The notes under the pieces were generated by a model that was given only the letters and a program-made list of their open reading frames with translations, did no database searches and had not been told where the DNA came from. The position numbers and the translations under genes were made by a program. A stretch of DNA of 5,466 nucleotides from JBBRLG01 sp038231495 (GTDB lineage: Bacteria > Planctomycetota > Planctomycetia > Gemmatales > Gemmataceae), in contig JBBRLG010000502.1 in assembly GCA_038231495.1 (NCBI GenBank), positions 1 through 5,466 on the forward strand. Reading direction: 5' to 3'. Shown piece after piece: positions 1 to 5,466 of this stretch. The stretch's first letter is position 1, and each line of letters begins with the position of its first letter.

Positions 1-2340
1 GAGGAGCCTGGCGATGCGGTTGTTGGGGTCCTTGATGGCGTCGGCCACGACCGGGCCGTTGGTGAGGGCGAGCACCGGCCCGAGCATCATGCTGCCGGTG
101 CGCTCGCACTCGCAGGCACTCTCGCGCGGCGGCTTGCCGAACAGGCTCAGGAAACCACCCGGCACGTCCACGGTCGAGTCGAGGAGCTGTGCCGCCCGCG
201 CACCGGCCGGCAGGCCCGGTAGCCGACTCACCGACCCGGTCGCGCGGTAGATCGCATCGTACAGCACCTCGGCAGGCAGCCGGCGGGCGATGGCGTGGGA
301 GTAGTTGATCTCGTCGTCGCGATTCCACTCGGTCGTCGCCATCGAGTGCTGGTAGACGCGCGACTTGCAGATGGTCTTTATCATCTGCTGTGCGTTGAAG
401 CCGCCGACGATAAATTCCGTCGTGAGGCGGTCGAGCAATTTCGGATTGGTCGGCGGGTTGCCGGCACGGATGTCGTCGATCGGCTCGATGATGCCGGTGC
501 CGAGCAGGTAGGCCCACAAGCGGTTGACGTAGCTGCGGGCGAAATAGGGGTTTTCCTTCGACGTGAGCCAGTGGGCCAGCTGTTCGCGGCGCGGTGCCGT
601 CGTCGGCGCGAGGTCCTTGATCGTGTAGGGGAACTTCGGCGGCGCGACGACGCCGGTGCGGAGATGCGTCACTTCGCCATCTTTTTTGTCCGTAATATCT
701 TCGACTAACGGCACCGCGACCTCGACGTTCGTGCCGCCGACCTTTTGACCCTTGTACTTGGGATCCTCCACGCGATTGATCTGCGCGAAGAAAGCGGACA
801 TTTGATAATACTGGTCCTGCGTCCAGCGCTCGAACGGGTGGTCGTGGCACTTGTTGCAGTTGAACCGTGTCGCGAGGAACAACTGCGTGGTGTTCTCCAT
901 CGTGCCTTCGGGGTCGCGCAAAATCTTGTAGTAGCTGGCCGGCGGGTTATCGACGTTCGAGCCGCTCGCGGTGAGGATTTCGTAGACGAACTTGTCGTAC
1001 GGCTTGTTCTTGGCGACCGCCTCGCGGATGTAGTTGCGGAAGGCGTTGGCCCCCGGTTCGCCGAGGAATTTGCGGTTGACTTGCAGCAAGTCGGCCCACT
1101 TGTTCGTCCACTGGTCGATGAACTCCGGGCTGCCGACGAGTTGATCTACCAGGGAGTCGCGCTTGACGCGCTCCGGCCGCTTGTCCTCGATAAAGGCCCG
1201 GACCTGTTCGGCCTGCGGCGGCAGCCCGGTCAGGTCGAGGTACAGTCGGCGAATGAACTCGCCGTCGGTGCAGACGCCGCTGGCCTGCACCTTGACCTGG
1301 CGCAATTTCTCATAAACCAGAGTGTCAATGTAGTTGTATTCCGGCGGCTGGTTCCAGGCAAAGCCCTTGCGGTCGCCCATGACGACGAGCGTGGCGGCGG
1401 TGTACGAGCCTTCGTAGCGAATCATGACGTTCGCCTCGCCACGGCGGACGGCGGTGACGGTGCCCTGGCGGTCGGTCGTGGCGACGTCCGTGTTACTGCT
1501 TTCAATGAAGGCTTCGGCGGTCACGTCGCGCACCGTGCCGTCGGCAAAGGTCGCGTAGACGGCGACTTGTTGCTTCATGCCGGGCAGCGGGATGACCGCG
1601 CCCTTGGGCTGAATATCGACGCTGGTGACGCGCGGGCTGGCGAGGTCGAGCTTGACGCCGGCCGCGATCCAGGCGCGGAGCAGTTCGTAATACGGTTCGC
1701 CCGGTTTCATCAAGACGCCGCCGACGTGCGGCACCGCGCCGGACGTTTTCAGGAGCATCAGGCTGGTGTCCGGGGCGGCGCGGTTGAAGCGCCGGCCTTC
1801 GAGGTCGTCGGTCAGGGCGCGGTGGTCGAGGATCGGGTCGTAGCCGCGCAGCGACAGCTTGAAGCCGTTCTTGCCTTCCTGCGCGCCGTGGCAGGTGCCG
1901 GCGTTGCAGCCGACGCGCGACAGGGTCGGCATCACGTCGCGGATAAAGCTGACCGGATACTTGTCCTTTTGCCCGGCTACCTTGACCGGCACCGAGGCCG
2001 TTTGCCCGGCGAGCGTAAACTTCAGCGTGCCGTCGCCGTCCGCCAGCGGGCGCACCTGGCCGGTTGGCGTGACCTTCACGAGGCTGTCCGGCTTCTCGAT
2101 CGTGGCCATGCGCGTCACGTCGATGCGCTCGCCGGTTTCGAGTTGTCCGATCAGGATGAGCTGCGCGTATTCAAACGGCGACTTGAGGGTGACGCTGGCC
2201 GGCTGAGCCTCGATCTTGACGAGCTTGGCCCCGTCCGGCAGTTTCTCTTGCGCCCGCGCGGCGTTAAGACCGACGAACAACAGGCTGCTGCCAACGGCAA
2301 ACAGCATTGAGCGCGTCACGAACCGGAGAGGGAATCTCAT
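1..2340 (-). CDS. Secreted Ig-like/PSCyt/DUF1549/DUF1553 planctomycete protein, partial (C-terminus off the left edge)
   Basis: The minus-strand frame is open from ATG at 2340 to the window edge, giving 780 residues without a stop. I see a signal peptide (residues 1-31, hydrophobic core LLFVGL, AxA-like cleavage near ARAQ). An Ig-like (Big_2-type) domain follows at about 41-120, then a haem-c-like CNAGTCH (C145, C150, H151) with the family's following GKNGFKLSLRGYDP. A second Ig-like domain lies at about 235-322. DUF1549 (PSCyt2) starts near residue 336 (NYIDTLVYEKL) and contains CNKCHDHPFE (C495, C498, H499). DUF1553 (PSD1) starts near 580 and includes the diagnostic CECER (743-747) and NGPVV. 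The family usually continues some tens of residues beyond this point, so only the C-terminal end is missing. The start is supported by the signal peptide; the ribosome binding site is weak (GAGA about 8 bases upstream). The gene lies 63 bases downstream of the cytochrome-WD40 gene and is probably co-transcribed. The family is very abundant in planctomycetes and its function is unknown; an extracytoplasmic redox role is inferred from the haem motifs. Confidence 0.93.
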   Translation of the reverse strand, partial: MRFPLRFVTRSMLFAVGSSLLFVGLNAARAQEKLPDGAKLVKIEAQPASVTLKSPFEYAQLILIGQLETGERIDVTRMATIEKPDSLVKVTPTGQVRPLADGDGTLKFTLAGQTASVPVKVAGQKDKYPVSFIRDVMPTLSRVGCNAGTCHGAQEGKNGFKLSLRGYDPILDHRALTDDLEGRRFNRAAPDTSLMLLKTSGAVPHVGGVLMKPGEPYYELLRAWIAAGVKLDLASPRVTSVDIQPKGAVIPLPGMKQQVAVYATFADGTVRDVTAEAFIESSNTDVATTDRQGTVTAVRRGEANVMIRYEGSYTAATLVVMGDRKGFAWNQPPEYNYIDTLVYEKLRQVKVQASGVCTDGEFIRRLYLDLTGLPPQAEQVRAFIEDKRPERVKRDSLVDQLVGSPEFIDQWTNKWADLLQVNRKFLGEPGANAFRNYIREAVAKNKPYDKFVYEILTASGSNVDNPPASYYKILRDPEGTMENTTQLFLATRFNCNKCHDHPFERWTQDQYYQMSAFFAQINRVEDPKYKGQKVGGTNVEVAVPLVEDITDKKDGEVTHLRTGVVAPPKFPYTIKDLAPTTAPRREQLAHWLTSKENPYFARSYVNRLWAYLLGTGIIEPIDDIRAGNPPTNPKLLDRLTTEFIVGGFNAQQMIKTICKSRVYQHSMATTEWNRDDEINYSHAIARRLPAEVLYDAIYRATGSVSRLPGLPAGARAAQLLDSTVDVPGGFLSLFGKPPRESACECERTGSMMLGPVLALTNGPVVADAIKDPNNRIARLL

Positions 2341-2403
2341 GTTTATTCTCGCGATGGTTCCGTTGCAATTCTAATTCTCAAGCGCCTCAGCGCTCCGACC
2401 AAA

Positions 2404-3885
2404 CTACTGCTTTTTCGTGGCCAGCGGCACGCCGACGAATTCTTTAATAACCTTGCCGGTCGCCGGATCACTCAGGCGGACCATGCCGTCAAAGCCCGCC
2501 GAGGCGATCTTCTTGCCGTCCGGCGCAAAGGCCAGGCTGTAAACCGGACCTGGCTCGCCTTCCAGCTTGGAAACGACCTTGGCCGTCGCGGTCTCGTACA
2601 CCCAGAGCTGGCCCTTGCCGTCCAGACTGCTACCGGCGGCGAACTGGCTGCCGTCGGCGTTGAATTCGATCGTGAAGATGCGGCCCGCCATCGCGGGGTA
2701 CTCGCGAATCTTGTTGAAATCGTCGCCGATGACGCGCTTCTTGGTGCGGTGCATCTGGTAGAGGCGAGGCATGCCGTCGGCTCCGCCGATGGCCAACTCA
2801 TCATACCACTTCTCAGTTGTGTCGGTGCCGGCAACCGTATTCTTCACCTTGGTGTCGTTCTTCTGCGGGTTGCGGGCCACCGCCGTCAGACCGCCCTTGA
2901 GCGCGCCGGGCGTAATGCTCGTGACGTTGTCGATGAACCGCTGCGTGGCCACCTCGGTCAGCTTCACCGAGCGGTCGCGGCTGATCGACACCAGGTACGT
3001 CGAGTCCTTGGAAAACGTCGTACCCAACACCCAGTCGCTGTGGGCGCCCTGAAAGAGGATTTGTAACCCGGTGGCAGCGTCGAAGGCACGCAGGGCATTG
3101 TCGGCGCAGCCGACGGCGATCTTGGTGCCGTCGTGCGACCAGCTGAGGCCGTAAAGCGTGTCGAACGTCACGGAGATCGACTGCTTGAGCTTTTTCTTCT
3201 CCACGTCCCAAATTTGAATCTCGCCGAACCGGCCCGGCGAACCGCCCGCCATCGCCAACAGCTTGCCGTCCGGCGAAAACGCGAGCGCCTGGATGCGCTC
3301 CGACAGGCCGATCAGCCGGGCGATCAACCCGGAGCCGTCGCCCTTGTGCAACAGGATTTCGTGGTAGCCCGACACCGCGATCGTGCTGCCGTCGGGCGAA
3401 TACGCCAGCGCGCTAATTACCGGCGGCAGTTCGTAAGCCGGCGGGTGTTTTTCATCGACGAGTTGCTGTGCGTTGGGCGGCGTGTCGTCCTTCGCGCCGG
3501 CAGCGATCCACTTCTTGATCTTGGCGATCTCGGCGGTCGGCAGGGGGTCCAGACCCTTGGGCATGGCGGTCTTGCCATCCTTGGTCGGCTGAATTTGATC
3601 GACGATGAAGCTCTTTTCGACCAAGCCGGGGACGAGACCAGGCTGCATACGCTCGCCGTTCTTGAGCATGTCGGCGTAACTCGTCATAACGAAGCCGCCG
3701 AGCGGCTTGGCGGGCTGGTGGCAGCCCTGGCAGTGCTGGGCAAAGATCGGGCGGATGTCCTTGTAGTAGCTGACCGGGGCGTCGGCATCCGCTTGCTTTG
3801 GGGCGGGATCGGCGGCACGGACCAAGGATGACCCCGCCAGGGGCAGCAGCACGCCGGCCAGCAGCAACGGTCGAAACAACGTCAT
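2404..3885 (-). CDS. Secreted cytochrome c (PSCyt1-type) domain fused to a WD40 beta-propeller
   Basis: This is a complete 493-residue protein. Residues 1-25 are a signal peptide (LLLAGVLLPLAG core, cleavage near VRAAD). Residues 40-132 are a Planctomycete cytochrome C domain: YYKDIRPIFAQHCQGCH carries a CX2CH haem-c site (C52, C55, H56), and M109 in TAMPKG is the likely distal haem ligand. The rest is a WD40 propeller with blade signatures such as ALAYSPDGSTIAVSG (159-173), LAFSPDGKLLAMAGG (201-215) with IQIWD, LSWSHDGTKIAVG, DWVLGTTFSKDSTYLVS, IEFNADGSQFAAG and LAFAPDGKKIASAGFDG (451-467), so about seven blades. The stretch at about 313-365 is irregular and rich in Asn, Thr and Lys, probably a long loop. 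The start is fixed by the signal peptide and a GAGG ribosome binding site 8 bases upstream. It is the first gene of a probable two-gene operon. In this architecture the propeller is generally thought to bind a protein partner and the cytochrome to carry electrons, but the substrate is not known; the neighbouring DUF1549 protein is the obvious candidate partner (inference). Confidence 0.95.
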   Translation of the reverse strand: MTLFRPLLLAGVLLPLAGSSLVRAADPAPKQADADAPVSYYKDIRPIFAQHCQGCHQPAKPLGGFVMTSYADMLKNGERMQPGLVPGLVEKSFIVDQIQPTKDGKTAMPKGLDPLPTAEIAKIKKWIAAGAKDDTPPNAQQLVDEKHPPAYELPPVISALAYSPDGSTIAVSGYHEILLHKGDGSGLIARLIGLSERIQALAFSPDGKLLAMAGGSPGRFGEIQIWDVEKKKLKQSISVTFDTLYGLSWSHDGTKIAVGCADNALRAFDAATGLQILFQGAHSDWVLGTTFSKDSTYLVSISRDRSVKLTEVATQRFIDNVTSITPGALKGGLTAVARNPQKNDTKVKNTVAGTDTTEKWYDELAIGGADGMPRLYQMHRTKKRVIGDDFNKIREYPAMAGRIFTIEFNADGSQFAAGSSLDGKGQLWVYETATAKVVSKLEGEPGPVYSLAFAPDGKKIASAGFDGMVRLSDPATGKVIKEFVGVPLATKKQ

Positions 3886-3893
3886 GGAGAGTA

Positions 3894-3897
3894 CCTC
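3894..3897 (-). promoter_or_regulatory. Ribosome binding site of the cytochrome-WD40 gene
   Basis: On the minus strand GAGG lies 8 bases before the ATG at 3885. It agrees with the start chosen from the signal peptide; no other in-frame start upstream is needed. Confidence 0.6.
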
Positions 3898-3998
3898 ACG
3901 GGTGCAAGACCGGCGATCGCGTCGGGTGGTCGTTTCCGGATAACCGCTGGCGGCGACAATAAAAAGGCAGCGAGGCAGGCGGGCGGCGGGTATGACCT

Positions 3999-4028
3999 AA
4001 TTTAAGCAGTCCGGCCGTCGGGATGCAA
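3999..4028 (-). promoter_or_regulatory. Weak candidate promoter for the leftward operon
   Basis: Reading the minus strand, TTGCAT (4028-4023) and TAAATT (4004-3999) are separated by 18 bases. They match the sigma-70 consensus at 3 of 6 and 4 of 6 positions. Transcription would begin near 3990 and give a leader of about 105 bases. The site is in the right place and in one of the few AT-richer patches of the intergenic region, but the match is poor and planctomycete promoters often diverge from this consensus. Confidence 0.2.
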
Positions 4029-4131
4029 CCATTTTCTGGAAAGAAACGAACTCCGGGGGCGCGGACCCTTTGCTTATGGACTGCGATTGAATGCGACTCC
4101 GGCGCTCGTTACGCTTTACGGGGCAGTTGGA

Positions 4132-4163
4132 ATCGATACCACCCTTTATCGATACCACCCTTT
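4132..4163. repeat. Perfect 16-bp tandem duplication
   Basis: The unit ATCGATACCACCCTTT occurs twice, head to tail, at 4132-4147 and 4148-4163, without a mismatch. Sixteen is not a multiple of three, so the duplication would shift any reading frame crossing it. This argues that the downstream gene starts after it. It lies 19 bases before the ATG at 4183, in the probable leader or promoter region. Confidence 0.9.
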
Positions 4164-4182
4164 GAGGCAAGCAAAAGGACGA

Positions 4183-4401
4183 ATGCCAACACCGACCGGC
4201 GATCAGGTCATGGCCATTGCGCATGCTGACGAGTCCCGCGTGTATCGGAATCTGTCCGCGTACCGCATTCAACTCGTGCTGGAAGCCGACGGTTGGCACG
4301 TGGATTACGAACTGAAAGACGCAAGGCTAAAAGGCGGGGGACCGCACTACGTCATTGATGCCAACACGGGAGTTGTGCTGTCGAAGCGGCATGAGCAATA
4401 G
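4183..4401 (+). CDS. Small 72-residue protein with GGGPHYVID motif (PepSY- or NTF2-immunity-like, tentative)
   Basis: From ATG 4183 the protein is 72 residues. It starts with a helix-like segment (GDQVMAIAHADESRVYRNLS), then predicted strands (YRIQLVLEADGWHVDYEL) and ends with GGGPHYVIDANTGVVLSKRH followed by Glu-Gln. A helix followed by strands, a Trp-containing strand (W38) and a closing 'VIDxxTGxVL' strand is the pattern of small PepSY-like domains and of some NTF2-fold immunity proteins; I cannot decide between them. There is no signal peptide or membrane segment, so it is probably cytoplasmic. The frame is open further upstream to an ATG at 4087, but that extension crosses the 16-bp tandem duplication and encodes nothing protein-like. 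ATG 4183 has AAGGA at 4175-4179, with only 3 bases of spacing; ATG 4210 is a further alternative. The neighbours do not reveal a role: a divergent cytochrome operon upstream and an inverted repeat 23 bases downstream. Confidence 0.65.
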   Translation: MPTPTGDQVMAIAHADESRVYRNLSAYRIQLVLEADGWHVDYELKDARLKGGGPHYVIDANTGVVLSKRHEQ

Positions 4402-4424
4402 GGCGGGTGAACGGGAGCCGGGTG

Positions 4425-4485
4425 AAAGGGGCCGGGCACGTTTGTTTTGGTCACCTCTTCAATAGGAAACGTGCCGTTCCCCTTT
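4425..4485. repeat. Imperfect inverted repeat, REP/RAYT-like palindromic element
   Basis: The 19-base arms at 4425-4443 and 4467-4485 pair at 16 of 19 positions (7 pairs, 3 mismatches, 9 pairs) around a 23-base loop. The arm reads AAAGGGG..GGCACGTTT. A related arm occurs again at 5300-5319. 'AAAGGGGACnGGCACG'-type palindromes are, from general knowledge, dispersed in many bacterial genomes and often lie near REP-associated tyrosine transposases; assigning this element to that group is inference. It sits 23 bases after the stop of the 72-residue gene and could also act as a 3'-end hairpin, but no T-tract follows, so it is not a canonical terminator. Confidence 0.7.
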
Positions 4486-4566
4486 GATCCCCCCAGTTGC
4501 CTGCGAACCTCACCGGCACCCCAGGCGTCTAGGAAGGAATCGCATTGAGCAGGCAACAGATGAGGG

Positions 4567-4573
4567 AGAGGAG
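4567..4573 (+). promoter_or_regulatory. Strong ribosome binding site for the 157-residue gene
   Basis: AGAGGAG lies 6 bases before ATG 4580. It decides the start: the same frame is open back to an ATG at 4484, but that one has no ribosome binding site and would place the coding region over part of the inverted repeat. Confidence 0.8.
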
Positions 4574-4579
4574 ATACCG

Positions 4580-5053
4580 ATGGCAGCAATCACGCTCGGC
4601 AAGGCGCTCAAGATCAAGAACCGCCTGGCCGGTCGGCTGGCGAAGGTCCAGGTTGACATCCAGGCGTTCAACAGCATCCCGGAGAGCCAGACCGGTCAGG
4701 TCAATGTCCCTGCCCTGGTGCAGACCCGTGAGGAACTGGTCGGGGCGTTGGTGAGCCTAAAGACGGCGATCAACGAGGCCAACCGGGAGACCCAGCGGGA
4801 CATCTACGACCTGGCCGAGAAGAAGGGAACGGTCCAGTTCCTTGCCGGGGTCAACACCCGGCACGGCCCGCTGCCCGCCGTCTACCCGTCCACGACCGAG
4901 ATCAACTACGTCGCCGCCTTGAAGAAGGCGGACGTGGACGGCATGGTGGCCGGGCTGGAGAAGGAGATCGACCAGTTGCAGGACCGGCTCGACCAGTTCA
5001 ACCACGACCGCAAGATCGAGGTTGACGGTCGCATCCTTGAACTGGCGTCTTGA
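4580..5053 (+). CDS. Conserved-looking helical/coiled-coil protein of unknown function (possibly DIP1984/septicolysin-like)
   Basis: The protein has 157 residues and no signal peptide, membrane segment or cysteine. It is almost wholly helical in appearance: helix 1 at about 6-30 (LGKALKIKNRLAGRLAKV), helix 2 at about 43-80 (VPALVQTREELVGALVSLKT, then AINEANRETQRDIYDLAEKK), and a less regular stretch with GVNTRHGPLPAVYPS at 90-104. A C-terminal heptad-like coiled coil follows at about 117-145 (MVAGLEKEIDQLQDRLDQF). The layout (short N-terminal helix, long middle helix with an 'INxxNRxT' turn, C-terminal 'LxxEIDxLQxRLDxxN' helix) recalls DIP1984/septicolysin-like proteins. That is a resemblance of architecture from memory, not a demonstrated homology, and no enzymatic motif is visible. 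The start is set by the AGAGGAG site. The gene lies alone between a palindromic repeat upstream and a strong terminator downstream, so it is probably transcribed by itself. Codon use is GC-rich like that of the operon, giving no sign of recent transfer from a low-GC host. Confidence 0.82.
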   Translation: MAAITLGKALKIKNRLAGRLAKVQVDIQAFNSIPESQTGQVNVPALVQTREELVGALVSLKTAINEANRETQRDIYDLAEKKGTVQFLAGVNTRHGPLPAVYPSTTEINYVAALKKADVDGMVAGLEKEIDQLQDRLDQFNHDRKIEVDGRILELAS

Positions 5054-5239
5054 ACCACACGGCTGGCATGTGGGTAGGGTGAAGACGGAGGAACCCAAAA
5101 TCTTTCCCTTGATAGGAAAACCTTCTGCCGATCCTGAATGTCAAAATGCAAGGTTCTTTGGCTCAAGGCGCAACCCGCAAGGCGCAAGACTCGTCTCTTC
5201 CTGATTTGCTTTGTTCGCTGCCAGCCGTGCCATTCATGC
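5054..5239. other. Non-coding trailer without a recognisable gene
   Basis: Between the stop of the 157-residue gene and the terminator lie 186 bases. They hold a 10-bp direct repeat (5164-5173 and 5178-5187) but no tRNA fold and no reading frame with a convincing start site. The stretch is less GC-rich than the gene before it. It may simply be a long 3' untranslated region, or it may carry a small RNA ending at the terminator. Confidence 0.5.
5164..5187. repeat. Short 10-bp direct repeat
   Basis: CAAGGCGCAA occurs perfectly at 5164-5173 and 5178-5187, a 14-base period with four bases between copies. It is short enough to be chance in GC-rich DNA; no function can be assigned. Confidence 0.5.
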
Positions 5240-5276
5240 AAACGCCCCCGGCGTGATTGTCCGGGGGCGTTTCTTT
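5240..5276 (+). terminator. Strong Rho-independent terminator
   Basis: The arm AAACGCCCCCGG (5240-5251) pairs perfectly over 12 bases with CCGGGGGCGTTT (5261-5272) around a 9-base loop, and the T-rich run TTTCTTT (5270-5276) follows. It is oriented to stop rightward transcription, most likely of the 157-residue gene whose stop is 186 bases upstream. The A-run on the other side is short, so leftward termination would be weak. Confidence 0.9.
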
Positions 5277-5299
5277 GCGCTTCCAGGATCCTGACGGGA

Positions 5300-5319
5300 A
5301 TCAAAGGGGACGGGCACGA
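5300..5319 (+). repeat. Additional copy of the AAAGGGG..GGCACG repeat arm
   Basis: The core at 5303-5318 matches the arm at 4425-4440 in 15 of 16 bases. It matches the reverse complement of the other arm (4467-4485) in 14 of 16 bases, and there the similarity extends outward by ATC before the AAAGGGG. No inverted partner is seen before the window ends; it may lie beyond, or it may be lost in the poor-quality tail. Confidence 0.65.
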
Positions 5320-5360
5320 ATGGCATTAACTTTAGGAGAAAACGCGGCGAGGCCCAAGCG

Positions 5361-5466
5361 GGGAGGGAAGGGGGGGGGGGCGGGGTGCAAACCAATTATA
5401 TGGGGCCCGGGGTTTGCGGGGGGGGGGGGGCGGGGCGCGAAAATAAAATTTTAAATGAAAAAGGGA
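5361..5466. other. Low-complexity G-homopolymer tail, probable contig-end artefact
   Basis: An 11-base G run at 5370-5380 and a 13-base G run at 5418-5430 are each followed by CGGGG. An abrupt AT-rich stretch follows from 5440 to 5466. Nothing similar occurs elsewhere in the window. The pattern fits low-quality read ends or poly-G sequencing error at a contig end. No gene should be called here. Confidence 0.75.

Larger units (their letters stand above)
3886..4182. other. Divergent intergenic region
   Basis: This gap of about 300 bases separates the leftward operon from the rightward 72-residue gene. It holds the weak leftward promoter candidate and the 16-bp tandem duplication. No reading frame in it has a convincing start site or recognisable protein. 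I found no convincing rightward promoter. Confidence 0.6.

Noticed and set aside
745..2310. Long plus-strand open frame of 521 codons
   Set aside because: It is antisense to the DUF1549/DUF1553 gene, in register with its codons. Its length follows from GC-rich codon use on the other strand, and it encodes no recognisable domain.
3133..3831. Plus-strand open frame of 232 codons
   Set aside because: It lies opposite the cytochrome-WD40 gene, whose haem motif and WD40 blades are clear. The product is Arg-rich and shows no domain.
4087..4182. N-terminal extension of the 72-residue gene to ATG 4087
   Set aside because: It crosses the 16-bp tandem duplication, lacks a good ribosome binding site and adds residues without a plausible protein pattern.
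3997..4299. Minus-strand open frame of 100 codons
   Set aside because: It overlaps the better-supported 72-residue gene and the intergenic region, and shows no recognisable motif.
4425..4485. Inverted repeat as a Rho-independent terminator of the 72-residue gene
   Set aside because: The stem has three internal mismatches, the loop is 23 bases and no T-run follows. A dispersed palindromic repeat explains it better, especially as the arm recurs at 5300-5319.
4484..4579. N-terminal extension of the 157-residue gene to ATG 4484
   Set aside because: The first codons lie in the inverted repeat and no ribosome binding site precedes this ATG, whereas ATG 4580 has AGAGGAG at ideal spacing.
5160..5235. 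Possible tRNA or structured RNA in the trailer
   Set aside because: No cloverleaf can be drawn: there is no acceptor stem pairing and no TTC-type T-loop. The short direct repeat alone does not support an RNA gene.
5138..5454. Overlapping short plus-strand frames at the right end
   Set aside because: They run through the terminator hairpin and the repeat arm; one continues into the G-homopolymer tail. None has a convincing ribosome binding site or motif.
1..5466. CRISPR array, toxin-antitoxin pair, complete insertion sequence or defence system
   Set aside because: There are no regularly spaced repeats, no transposase, nuclease or helicase motifs, and no adjacent small gene pair of toxin-antitoxin type in any frame that I could support.

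Overview
The window looks like a contig-end fragment from a GC-rich planctomycete, possibly of the Gemmatales (the order is a guess). The main evidence is a pair of leftward genes whose domain sets are hallmarks of the Planctomycetota. One is a secreted Planctomycete cytochrome C (PSCyt1-type) domain fused to a WD40 propeller. The other is a secreted DUF1549/DUF1553 (PSCyt2/PSD1) protein with two haem-c-like motifs and Ig-like domains.

Layout. Positions 1-2340 (minus) hold the DUF1549/DUF1553 gene, which runs off the left edge without its stop codon. Positions 2404-3885 (minus) hold the cytochrome-WD40 gene, complete, 63 bases upstream of it in the same direction, so the two probably form one transcript. 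Positions 3886-4182 are a divergent intergenic region with a weak candidate promoter for the leftward pair and a perfect 16-bp tandem duplication. Positions 4183-4401 (plus) encode a 72-residue protein with a GGGPHYVID motif. Positions 4425-4485 form a long imperfect inverted repeat of REP/RAYT-like appearance. Positions 4580-5053 (plus) encode a 157-residue helical, partly coiled-coil protein with a very good ribosome binding site. A strong intrinsic terminator follows at 5240-5276, then another copy of the repeat arm at 5300-5319. The last ~100 bases contain two long G homopolymers and then an AT-rich stretch, and look like a poor-quality assembly end.

How the genes work together. The two leftward products both carry export signals and haem-c-type motifs, so they probably act together outside the cytoplasmic membrane. 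Their biochemical role is not established for the family. The two small rightward genes are not obviously related to them. The second lies between copies of the same repeat, which suggests a mobile or rearranging patch. I see no rRNA, tRNA, CRISPR array, complete insertion sequence or defence system. The most noteworthy items are the repeat family around the 157-aa gene, the small GGGPHYVID protein and the mixed haem motifs, and none of them amounts to a demonstrated new system.
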